Shown: piece after piece, positions 16,664 through 24,630 of the stretch
Layout: the number at the start of each line of letters is the position of its first letter
Numbering within the stretch: the first letter of the stretch is position 1
Assembly: GCF_003576455.2 (NCBI RefSeq)
Contig: NZ_CP032869.1
Span: 6,572,001-6,636,000 of the forward strand
Direction: 5' to 3'
Length of the DNA stretch: 64,000 nucleotides
Origin: Mucilaginibacter celer
Lineage (GTDB): Bacteria; Bacteroidota; Bacteroidia; Sphingobacteriales; Sphingobacteriaceae
The notes under the pieces: generated by a model
Database searches by the model: none
What the model saw: only the letters and a program-made list of their open reading frames with translations
What the model was told of the DNA's origin: nothing
Position numbers and translations under genes: made by a program

Positions 16664-18181
16664 ATGGCCGGAGGTAAGGAAACCCCAAGACAGCGAATGA
16701 TAGGTATACTATACCTGGTACTATTGGGCCTTATAGCCCTGAACGTACCGGATAGCTTACTCGATGCATTCAAAAATATAACACGAAGCCTTGATGCTTC
16801 AAGAACCAACGTTACTACCAGCTTGCAAACTACATACAGCGCGTTTGAAGCTACTAAAATGAAAGAGCAGCCTGAAAAAGCGAGATTGCTATTGGACAGG
16901 GCTCACGAGGCAAGTAAAACTGCCGATGAGTTGAACGGTTATGTAGAGGAACTAAAAAACGAATTGATTAAAAAAGGTGGGGGCATAAACCCGGAAATAG
17001 ATGATATTGAAGCAAGGGATAACCTGGATATCTCGCCTGAAGTGATGATCAACGGTAAAAAAGCCGATGTTTTGAAGGAAAAAATTGAAGCTACAAGGGC
17101 TAAATTATTGCAGATATTAGGTAAAGATAGTGTGGGTGTTAACTTTTCACTAAATGCTAATGATCCGCCAAAACGTCCCGGCATCCCATCAAAAACGTGG
17201 CAGCAAGCTTATTTCGGCGATGGTATACCACTGGGTGCATCAATAACAACTTTAGCAAAAATTCAGGCAGATAATAAAAACGCCGAAAACGAGGTTGTTA
17301 AAAAGATATTAGGCAAAATCGATCAGGCGCAGGTCACTTTAAATGCATTTAAAGCTGTAGTAGTTCCGTCAAGCACTTATGTAATAGCCGGCCAGCCTTA
17401 TAAAGCGGAAATTTATTTATCCGCTTACGACAAAAATTCGGATCCAACCATTACTGTAGGTGGGTCGCAAGTGCCAACGAGCAATGGTGTAGGTGTTTAT
17501 ACCACTACTGCAAGCGGCGAAGGCATGCATACATGGAGTGGCGTGTTATCGGTAAAGCAAGTTGATGGACCTCCAAAGCCATATTCAATTAGCGGACAAT
17601 ATATGGTTGCAAGGCCATCGGCTGTAGTGTCGCCTGATAAAATGAATGTACTTTACATCGGTGTGCCAAATCCTATTTCGGTATCGGCACCGGGTGTACC
17701 TACATCAAGTATCAATGCCCGCATCGGTAGCGGTTCATTAAGCGGATCGGGTGGTCATTTTACTGCTACGGTGAGCAGTATTGGTAAAACAACCATTACT
17801 GTTACCGGCGAAAAAGGTATGGTTTTAGGTTCGACAGAATTCCGTATCAAACGGATCCCCGATCCTAAGCCTCAGTTTGCAGGCAAAAGCGGCGGTAATA
17901 CCAGTTCGGCCAATATCAAAGCGCAGGACAGGCTTTTTGCCCAACTGGATAACTTTGATTTTGATGCAAAATTTAACGTAACGCACTTTACATTACTGGT
18001 TGTTAAGCCACGCCAGGATGCCATAATTTTATCTGGCAGCAGCGGCGAGTTAACCAGTGCAATGCATAGTGCTTTAAATACAGTTACACCAGGAACTACC
18101 ATTGTTTTCAAGGATATTGTTGCGGTTGGCCCTGATCATTCACCACGATCTCTTGATCCGATTGTAATATCCGCAAACTAA
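16664..18181 (+). CDS. gldM: T9SS/gliding motor protein GldM/PorM
   Basis: The product is 505 residues: a short cytoplasmic start (MAGGKETPRQRM), one membrane span (about 12-28, IGILYLVLLGLIALNV), then a long periplasmic region. It begins with coiled helices (about 40-220) and continues as strand-rich domains rich in Ser/Gly/Thr to the end. This matches the D1-D4 layout of GldM, which reaches from the inner-membrane motor to the GldK/GldN ring. The gene follows gldL by 41 bp and precedes gldN by 7 bp. Confidence 0.95.
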   Translation: MAGGKETPRQRMIGILYLVLLGLIALNVPDSLLDAFKNITRSLDASRTNVTTSLQTTYSAFEATKMKEQPEKARLLLDRAHEASKTADELNGYVEELKNELIKKGGGINPEIDDIEARDNLDISPEVMINGKKADVLKEKIEATRAKLLQILGKDSVGVNFSLNANDPPKRPGIPSKTWQQAYFGDGIPLGASITTLAKIQADNKNAENEVVKKILGKIDQAQVTLNAFKAVVVPSSTYVIAGQPYKAEIYLSAYDKNSDPTITVGGSQVPTSNGVGVYTTTASGEGMHTWSGVLSVKQVDGPPKPYSISGQYMVARPSAVVSPDKMNVLYIGVPNPISVSAPGVPTSSINARIGSGSLSGSGGHFTATVSSIGKTTITVTGEKGMVLGSTEFRIKRIPDPKPQFAGKSGGNTSSANIKAQDRLFAQLDNFDFDAKFNVTHFTLLVVKPRQDAIILSGSSGELTSAMHSALNTVTPGTTIVFKDIVAVGPDHSPRSLDPIVISAN

Positions 18182-18188
18182 AACGCGT

Positions 18189-19184
18189 ATGAAGAAGAGA
18201 ATTTTAGTTGTTATCCTTTGTTTAGCTTGCCTGGGTGCTTATGCCCAGAAAAAGCGCACAAAACGACCTCCGGCTAAAAAGCCGGCTACAACAACACGCC
18301 AGGCCGCTACCCGCCGCCCGCCGGCACAGGTACAGCCTGATAATGTTACCAGCCAGCAGCCGCTTGCAGCTACAGATACCGTAAGAAAAGTTGGAGGAAA
18401 ACCTTTTGAAAGGCCACTTGACGGTTATTATAAAAAAACCAACATTTTAAGCGCCAGGGTTACGCCTTATCCAAACCTGCGCGAAGTTGATGTAGCCTTT
18501 GCAAAAAGGGTTTGGCGTGAGATTGACGTACGCGAAAAAATGAACCAATACCTGGCTTCACCAAAACGCCGTTTGATTGACGTGTTGCTTGACGCTATTG
18601 TAGCCGGAGAATTGACGGCTTACGATCCTACACCAGGTAAAAAAGACGATGTTGGCGGTGATGAGTTTTCTACGCCACTAACCGGATCACAAGCCCGCGG
18701 TCGTTTAGCATCAGACAGCAGTGTGGTTGAAAAACGTGATAAGGATAACAACGTGATTTCATCAAGCATGGTAGCCGGCGAGTTTAACCCGGATAGCGTA
18801 TTGAAGTTCCGTATTAAAGAAGATTGGGTTTTTGATAAACAGCGTTCTATTTTCGAACCTCGTATTATCGGTATTGCGCCGTTAATTAAACCTAAAGGTG
18901 CCGGTTCGCTGGATATCGATTTTCAGCCTGCATTTTGGGTTTACTTCCCTGATGCCCGCCCGATATTGGCAACCAAAGAGGTGATTAGCCGCAACAGCGA
19001 TGCTACCGGCTTAAGCTTCGACGACGTATTTATGAAGCGCATCTTTACCAGCTACATTGTTAAAGAAAGCAACGATAAAGACGAACGTATAAAAGATTAC
19101 GCCCAGGGTATCGACAAGCTTTACGAATCTGAAAGGATCAAGAAAGAGCTGATGGATTGGGAACTTAACCTGTGGCAATACTAA
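18189..19184 (+). CDS. gldN: T9SS outer-membrane ring protein GldN/PorN
   Basis: The product is 331 residues with a signal peptide (to about AYAQ, residue 20) and a basic, Pro/Ala/Thr-rich stretch (about 21-70). The conserved body begins NILSARVTPYPNLREVDVAF and continues to a tryptophan-rich end. GldN binds GldK in the periplasmic ring. It is the last gene of the gldKLMN run: a strong terminator follows at 19211-19242. Confidence 0.95.
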   Translation: MKKRILVVILCLACLGAYAQKKRTKRPPAKKPATTTRQAATRRPPAQVQPDNVTSQQPLAATDTVRKVGGKPFERPLDGYYKKTNILSARVTPYPNLREVDVAFAKRVWREIDVREKMNQYLASPKRRLIDVLLDAIVAGELTAYDPTPGKKDDVGGDEFSTPLTGSQARGRLASDSSVVEKRDKDNNVISSSMVAGEFNPDSVLKFRIKEDWVFDKQRSIFEPRIIGIAPLIKPKGAGSLDIDFQPAFWVYFPDARPILATKEVISRNSDATGLSFDDVFMKRIFTSYIVKESNDKDERIKDYAQGIDKLYESERIKKELMDWELNLWQY

Positions 19185-19210
19185 TAAGCTAAGGTTTATT
19201 TTTACGATAT

Positions 19211-19242
19211 AAAAGCGCGGTGAATTTCACTGCGCTTTTTTG
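19211..19242 (+). terminator. Intrinsic terminator of the gldKLMN operon
   Basis: AAAAGCGC (19211-19218) pairs with GCGCTTTT (19232-19239); the stem continues inward through a G-T pair and GTGA/TCAC to a 3-nt loop. A T-run follows at 19236-19241. It lies 27 bp after gldN. Confidence 0.92.
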
Positions 19243-19352
19243 TTATATCATCTTTCGATTTGGTGTTGGTTCAAACACTTACGGTTTGATGCATTTTAAA
19301 TCTTTTTTGTATGCGATTTTCACTTTGATCATGACAAGCTGTAGCCCTATCC

Positions 19353-19399
19353 CGACGAACGCCTCAAAATAACCGACAAACCCTAAAATTATCGACGAA
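19353..19399. promoter_or_regulatory. Three-fold CGACRAA array, possible operator
   Basis: CGACGAA (19353-19359), CGACAAA (19374-19380) and CGACGAA (19393-19399) start 21 and 19 bp apart, close to two helical turns. The remaining 369 bp between gldN and the next gene hold only the terminator. Repeats on one helix face suggest binding of a multimeric regulator; LytTR-type regulators use such spacing, but that link is inference. The array is about 155 bp upstream of the 19554 start. Confidence 0.45.
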
Positions 19400-19553
19400 A
19401 CCGCATTTTATCCATTTTTTGAGGCTTTTCAGGCGTTGGTCTATTTATATCAGCAGCTGGTATAACACTTTTTAGCAGTCGGAATATATGTTGTTCATTT
19501 GATCATTGAAACAAACAACAACAAATATTAATCACTCTTAAAACACTATAGCC

Positions 19554-19940
19554 ATGAAAACCTCAATCAAATTATCAGCATTATTTTTATTATTAACCGC
19601 AGGCGTTTTTGCTACCAATGCAGCCAGCGCTAAAGATAATACCCCTAAAGTAAAACAAACCGTAAGCTACGACGCCCTCGATAACGACCGTGGTTTAAAA
19701 CTTACCTTAACCAAATCAGAAAGCGGCCGTACTTATGTACGTTTTTATAACAATCACGATGAGCTTTTGATGAAAGATGTGGTTGATACCAAAGCCGCAG
19801 TAAGCAAAGGCTACGTTTTTTCAGAATTGGATTTGGGCGACTATACACTTGAAATAAGCACCGATGGTAAAGTAACTAAAGAAACCGTTCATATTTACCA
19901 GGACGGCGATAACAAAGCTTTTTATATCGTTCAAAAATAA
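19554..19940 (+). CDS. Small secreted protein of unknown function
   Basis: The product is 128 residues with a signal peptide (MKTSIKLSALFLLLTAGVFA, cleaved near NAASA). The mature part is strand-rich: a duplicated-looking pattern of short hydrophobic strands with SGRTYVRFYNNHDELL, LGDYTLEISTDG and ETVHIYQDG. It resembles a small beta-sandwich of the kind found in T9SS C-terminal or DUF3244-like proteins, though it is a full mature domain and has no cargo in front of it. It has a long upstream region with a repeat array, so regulation is likely. Confidence 0.8.
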   Translation: MKTSIKLSALFLLLTAGVFATNAASAKDNTPKVKQTVSYDALDNDRGLKLTLTKSESGRTYVRFYNNHDELLMKDVVDTKAAVSKGYVFSELDLGDYTLEISTDGKVTKETVHIYQDGDNKAFYIVQK

Positions 19941-19962
19941 TCAGCTCCATCATATAAGTATA

Positions 19963-19990
19963 AAAGCCCCGGCCATGAAACCGGGGCTTT
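19963..19990. terminator. Bidirectional intrinsic terminator
   Basis: AAAGCCCCGG (19963-19972) and CCGGGGCTTT (19981-19990) form a perfect 10-bp stem with an 8-nt loop between convergent genes. A/T tracts on the outer sides serve both directions. Confidence 0.92.
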
Positions 19991-20013
19991 ATTGTTTTAA
20001 TGTTGGCTAATTA

Positions 20014-21828
20014 CTACTCTGCTACCTGCTCTCCGCCAAAATATGCCAATATCGCTTTAGCCTGTTTCAGGTTCACCACTTCCAAAAGCAATTCCTCATT
20101 AGCCTCACGCACTTTTTTTACCGATTTAAAGTATTTTAAAAGCTTCTCGGCTGTTGTTTTGCCAATGCCTTCTATCAGTTCCAGCTCGGTAACCAGGGTG
20201 CCCTTATCGCGTTTTTTGCGGTGGAAAGTGATACCGAAACGGTGAGCCTCATCACGCAGGTGCTGGATCACCTTTAATGTTTCTGATTTTTTGTCGAGAT
20301 ACATCGGGTACTGATCGTTGGGATAGTAAAGTTCTTCCAGGCGCTTGGCAATGCCTATAACGGTTACTTTTTTATCGATACCCAACAATTTAAGGCTGTG
20401 CATAGCCGATGATAACTGGCCTTTGCCGCCGTCAATCACTATCAGTTGCGGCAGTTCGGTACCCTCATCCAGCATGCGGCGGTAGCGGCGGTGTACGGCT
20501 TCCTCCATGGTGGCAAAATCGTTAGGGCCTTCAACGGTTTTAACGTTAAAATGGCGGTAGTCCTTTTTCGATGGCTTGCCATCTTTAAAAACCACAATGG
20601 CCGAAACCGGGTATTTGCCCTGGAAGTTGGAGTTATCAAAACACTCAATATGCCGAGGCAGCTGGTTCATGCGCAAATCCTTCATCATCTGCGTAAGCAG
20701 GCGTTCGGTGCGTACTTCGGGGTTTAGTTTTTCGTATTGATCTATCTTTTCCTTTTTAAAGAACTGTACGTTTTTTTGCGACAGATCTAACAATTTACGT
20801 TTCTCGCCCAGCTTAGGTACCGTGAATTTGATGTTAGGATGGTCTTCCAGGTCGATATCAAACGGAACGATGATTTCCTTGCTGTCGCTGCTGTAACGGC
20901 TCCTGAACTCGGATATGGCCAGTGTAAGCAATTCCTCGTCGGTTTCGTCAAGCTTCTTTTTAAGCTCGATGGTTTGGGTTTGGATGATGGTGCCATTCAT
21001 CACCTTCAGGAAGTTTACAAAAGCCAGCTTCTCTTCGGATGCGATACTGAACACATCCACATCCGTGATAGACGAATTAACAACGGTTGATTTGCTCTGG
21101 TAATTCTCCAGCAGCTCGAATTTGCGTTTAAGCCGGTGCGCCAGCTCAAAATTCATTTCCATGGCGGCGGCATCCATCTCGTTTTTCAACCTGCGCAATA
21201 CGGCGCCAATCTTTCCGTTCAGGATATCCTTAATCTCTTCGATGCTGTTATCGTAATCATCTTCTGTCTGGAAGTTTTGGCAGGGGCCTTTGCAGTTACC
21301 CAGTTGGTATTCCAGGCAAACTTTAAATTTCCCCTTGTCAATATTTTCGCGGGTGAGCGCCAGGTTGCAGGTACGCAGGGGATAAGTTTCCTTAATCAGC
21401 CCTAAAATATTATGCATCATGCTGATTGATGCATAGGGGCCAAGGTATTTTGAACCATCCTTAATAATCCGGCGTGTCCAGAAAATACGCGGGTAATTTT
21501 CGTTTTTGATGATGATCCAGGGGTAGGTTTTATCATCTTTTAACAAAACATTGTAACGCGGCTGGTGCTTTTTAATCATGCTGTTTTCCAGCAGCCAGGC
21601 GTCAACCTCGGTATCAACAATGGTAAAAGTAATAGCACGGATTTTGGATACCAGCACCCGCGTTTTGGCATTAATGTGGATATCCTGGTTAAAGTATGAA
21701 CCTACGCGGTTGCGCAGGTCTTTGGCTTTGCCAATATATATCAATTCATTCTCACTATCCCAGTATTGGTATACGCCGGGACGATGAGGAATGTTCTTCA
21801 AGGCAGCTCTATAGTCAAAATCGTTCAT
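20014..21828 (-). CDS. uvrC: Excinuclease ABC subunit C
   Basis: The product is 604 residues. The GIY-YIG nuclease is at the N-terminus (GVYQYWDSENELIYIGKAKDLRNR, about residues 18-40), followed by a Cys cluster (CNLALTRENIDKGKFKVCLEYQLGNC.GPC), a UVR motif (about 215-245), an RNase H-like nuclease domain (IECFDNSNFQG, VVFKDGKPSK) and a C-terminal helix-hairpin-helix (ELIEGIGKTTAEKLL). UvrC makes both incisions in nucleotide excision repair. The start codon lies inside the left arm of a 35-bp inverted repeat. Confidence 0.97.
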   Translation of the reverse strand: MNDFDYRAALKNIPHRPGVYQYWDSENELIYIGKAKDLRNRVGSYFNQDIHINAKTRVLVSKIRAITFTIVDTEVDAWLLENSMIKKHQPRYNVLLKDDKTYPWIIIKNENYPRIFWTRRIIKDGSKYLGPYASISMMHNILGLIKETYPLRTCNLALTRENIDKGKFKVCLEYQLGNCKGPCQNFQTEDDYDNSIEEIKDILNGKIGAVLRRLKNEMDAAAMEMNFELAHRLKRKFELLENYQSKSTVVNSSITDVDVFSIASEEKLAFVNFLKVMNGTIIQTQTIELKKKLDETDEELLTLAISEFRSRYSSDSKEIIVPFDIDLEDHPNIKFTVPKLGEKRKLLDLSQKNVQFFKKEKIDQYEKLNPEVRTERLLTQMMKDLRMNQLPRHIECFDNSNFQGKYPVSAIVVFKDGKPSKKDYRHFNVKTVEGPNDFATMEEAVHRRYRRMLDEGTELPQLIVIDGGKGQLSSAMHSLKLLGIDKKVTVIGIAKRLEELYYPNDQYPMYLDKKSETLKVIQHLRDEAHRFGITFHRKKRDKGTLVTELELIEGIGKTTAEKLLKYFKSVKKVREANEELLLEVVNLKQAKAILAYFGGEQVAE

Positions 21829-22355
21829 TAGTTCACTGGTTCATTAGTTCATTGGTGCTGTTATGGCAGTAAATGTATAACTTATCCAATAAACCCTTTT
21901 ATTGGTCGGGTTTGCTACTACCTCCCGATCGACCAATAAATTTTAAATACGCGTTCAATTTAATATGTATTGTTTGAAGCTTTTCAAACAGATCATTAAA
22001 TTGTTCTTCCGTTATTAAGTTTCTTTTTTTCGACTTTTGTAGCCAGCCTTTCGTTTCTAAAATAGAGCCCCGGCTGAAATAGCAGAAATTGCGATTTTCT
22101 TTATAATGATATCTTCCATAGCCTTCTGCCATGTTTGAACTTATAGAATCGGCAGAACGAACTATTTGTTTTCCAACAGTATCCTTCGTAAAATAATCCC
22201 ATCCGCTTACAATAAACCAAATCTCGTCGCTAAAACTATCAGCCAATCGATATACTTCTAAATCTTCTAATGAGTGATGACTCATACTATTGAATTGTTT
22301 AAGTAAGTTATTGAACTATCCACCAATGAACAAATGAACCAGTGAACAAATGAAC
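21823..22355. mobile_element. Four-helix-bundle gene bracketed by 35-bp inverted repeats (IVS-like element)
   Basis: Arms at 21823-21857 and 22321-22355 are reverse complements with two mismatches in 35 positions. Between them lies a single gene of the 23S rRNA intervening-sequence protein family. The element fills the gap between the PBP stop (22360) and the uvrC start codon, which overlaps the left arm. A further 11-bp perfect hairpin (21898-21908 with 21930-21940) covers the gene's 3' end. The arms consist of iterated GTTCATT/GTTCACT words. This architecture recalls IVS elements, but here inside a protein-coding operon. Confidence 0.65.
21899..22285 (-). CDS. Four-helix-bundle protein (23S rRNA intervening-sequence protein family)
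   Basis: The product is 128 residues, all helical. The family signature is complete: SLEDLEVYRLADSFSDEIW at the start, then VGKQIVRSADSISSNMAEGYGR and a C-terminal FYFSRGSILETKG-type stretch (seen here as CYFSRGSILETKG). Relatives are encoded inside 23S rRNA intervening sequences and as the Avd subunit of diversity-generating retroelements; neither an rRNA nor a retroelement is present here. The function is not settled. The gene is bracketed by inverted repeats and may travel with them. Confidence 0.92.
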   Translation of the reverse strand: MSHHSLEDLEVYRLADSFSDEIWFIVSGWDYFTKDTVGKQIVRSADSISSNMAEGYGRYHYKENRNFCYFSRGSILETKGWLQKSKKRNLITEEQFNDLFEKLQTIHIKLNAYLKFIGRSGGSSKPDQ

Positions 22356-22359
22356 CAAC

Positions 22360-24627
22360 TTAAAATCCAAGTTTGTTGTCAACCTCGCTATTATTGCCTT
22401 GCTGTTGCTGATTATACACATCGCAATTCATCTCAATACTCACCCCATTGGCAGGGGCATCAAAATCAACAGTTTTTTTGATGCCAAGGGAAGGGTTAGC
22501 GTAAACCTTCTTCATATAAAAGGCAAAGATAGGCAGGGCGCTGTTGGCACCTTCGCCAAGGCGGGTGCTCTGGAAGGCAATATCACGGTCTTCACAGCCC
22601 GTCCACAAGCCGGTAACCAGTTGCGGGGTGATGCCAATAAACCAGCCGTCGGAGTTGTTTTGGGTGGTGCCTGTTTTGCCGCCTATCGGGTTGCGCAGGC
22701 CGTATTTATAAGCCAGCCTTGAACCTGTTCCGTTTTCAATAACGCCTTTAAGCATATAGGTCATTACGTAGGCGGTTTGCGGGTTCATGGCCTGCACAAC
22801 GCGCGGGGTGTGGGTGTACAGTACGTTGCCGTTTTTATCTTCAATGCGTAAAATATAAGTTGGCTCTGTCCACAAGCCATGGTTGGCAAATGTTGAGTAG
22901 GCGGCGGTCATTTCAAAAACAGAGGCATCAAATGTACCTAAGCAGATGGATGGATATGGCGGAACCGCGCTGGTAATGCCCATTTTTTTAATCAGGTCAA
23001 CCACAGGCTCGGGTTTAACTTCGCCCATTACGTGGGCGGTAACCCAGTTTTGCGAGTGTGCCAATGCCTGCCTTAAGGTAATAAAGCCCGGCAAGGTTTC
23101 GGATGGCGACGAGCGTGGGCACCATGGTGCACCATAACCGCGGATGGTATCAGGCACGTTATTGATCTTTAAACATGGCGAGTAACCATTATCAATAGCC
23201 ACGGCATAAGTAAACGGCTTGGCTGTTGAACCTACCTGGCGGGTACCGTTCTTCACCTGATCATACTTAAAATGCTCAAAGTTGGTGCCGCCTACCCAGG
23301 CTTTAACATAGCCGGTTGTTGGGTCCATGCTCATGAGGGCGTTACGCAGCAGCATTTTGCTGTAGATGATCGAGTCGATAGGCCTCATCAGGGTATCGAT
23401 ATTGCCATGCCAGGTAAACAGGTTGAGGGTAGTTTTGGTATTAAAGTTTTCCTGGATCTCCTCGTCTGTTTTTTCCTGTTGTTTCAATTGTTTATACCTG
23501 TCAGATTTTTGCATCCCCTGGTCAAGCAGAAACTTAAAGTTATGAATGCTTTTGTACAGGTTGCGGCCCCGCCAGTGATCATTAAACTGCGCCTGCAGAT
23601 CCTTCATATACTCTTTTTGTGCTTCCTCGGCATATTGCTGCATGGTGGCATCAATGGTGGTGTATATTTTTAGACCGTCACGGTCAAGGTCATATGGCGT
23701 ACCATCCGGACGGTTAATGTTTTGTTCTTTAAAAATTTTCTGAACTTCTTTTTTCAACACCGAGCGGAAGTATGGAGCTAAGCCGTCAAAGTGATTGTTC
23801 TGGTGAAAATCCAAACCGAGGGGTTTTCTTTTAAACTCTTCGGCCTGGCCTTCGCTCAGGTATTTTTGCTCGGCCATACGGTTAAGAACCAGGTTACGGC
23901 GTTTTATGGCATTATCAGGGTGGCGGATGGGCGAGTAAATGCCGGGGCCGTTAACCATACCTATCAGCAAAGCAGCCTGGTCGGGTGTAAGCTTATCGGG
24001 TGTGGTATTAAAATAGGTGCGTGCTGCCGATTTGATGCCGTAAGTATTGTACGCGCCAAAATCAACCGTGTTAAGGTACATGGTAAGGATTTCCTCCTTG
24101 GTGTAATGGCGTTCCAATTTAACGGCGGTAACCCATTCCTGCAGTTTCTGGATGATGCGTTTAAATGGATTGGCTGATCGTTCGGAAAAAAGATTTAGCG
24201 CCAATTGCTGGGTAATGGTACTGCCGCCCTGTTTTTGACCGATAAGCAAATGCGCGAAAATGGTAAAACTACGACCGAAATCAATGCCCGAGTGATCATA
24301 AAAGCGTTTATCCTCGGTAGCTACCAGGGCATTAACTACGTTGGGCGATAACTCCCGATAAGTAACGTTCGACCGGTTTTGAACATAATAGGTACCCAAA
24401 ACCTGTTTATCCGATGAGATGATCTCAGTTGCCTGGTTGCTTTTAGGGTTTTCCAGATCGCGGAAGGATGGCAGCTGGCCAAATACATCAAAAATGGTAA
24501 GGGTAATCATAATTACCACAAAAGCGAACAGTGCTATAACAGTGCGCCATATGTACCAGTTGTATCTTCTTATATCTGCGGGTTGCAGTGTGTTTTTTGA
24601 ATTAAACCTTGGATTGGTGGTTCTCAT
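22360..24627 (-). CDS. Class A penicillin-binding protein (PBP1A-like)
   Basis: The product is 755 residues: a membrane span near residues 27-48, a GT51 glycosyltransferase domain (ATEDKRFYDHSGIDFG; QGGSTITQQLA) and a transpeptidase domain with SxxK (GSTAKPF), SxN (SQN) and KTG (GGKTGTT) motifs. It polymerises and cross-links peptidoglycan in the periplasm. The C-terminus ends in a Gln/Asn-rich tail. It begins 3 bp after the porW-like gene, so the two form an operon. Confidence 0.96.
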   Translation of the reverse strand: MRTTNPRFNSKNTLQPADIRRYNWYIWRTVIALFAFVVIMITLTIFDVFGQLPSFRDLENPKSNQATEIISSDKQVLGTYYVQNRSNVTYRELSPNVVNALVATEDKRFYDHSGIDFGRSFTIFAHLLIGQKQGGSTITQQLALNLFSERSANPFKRIIQKLQEWVTAVKLERHYTKEEILTMYLNTVDFGAYNTYGIKSAARTYFNTTPDKLTPDQAALLIGMVNGPGIYSPIRHPDNAIKRRNLVLNRMAEQKYLSEGQAEEFKRKPLGLDFHQNNHFDGLAPYFRSVLKKEVQKIFKEQNINRPDGTPYDLDRDGLKIYTTIDATMQQYAEEAQKEYMKDLQAQFNDHWRGRNLYKSIHNFKFLLDQGMQKSDRYKQLKQQEKTDEEIQENFNTKTTLNLFTWHGNIDTLMRPIDSIIYSKMLLRNALMSMDPTTGYVKAWVGGTNFEHFKYDQVKNGTRQVGSTAKPFTYAVAIDNGYSPCLKINNVPDTIRGYGAPWCPRSSPSETLPGFITLRQALAHSQNWVTAHVMGEVKPEPVVDLIKKMGITSAVPPYPSICLGTFDASVFEMTAAYSTFANHGLWTEPTYILRIEDKNGNVLYTHTPRVVQAMNPQTAYVMTYMLKGVIENGTGSRLAYKYGLRNPIGGKTGTTQNNSDGWFIGITPQLVTGLWTGCEDRDIAFQSTRLGEGANSALPIFAFYMKKVYANPSLGIKKTVDFDAPANGVSIEMNCDVYNQQQQGNNSEVDNKLGF

Positions 24628-24630
24628 TTT

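Noticed and set aside
21899..22285. Avd subunit of a diversity-generating retroelement
   Set aside because: No reverse transcriptase, template repeat or variable repeat is present near it.
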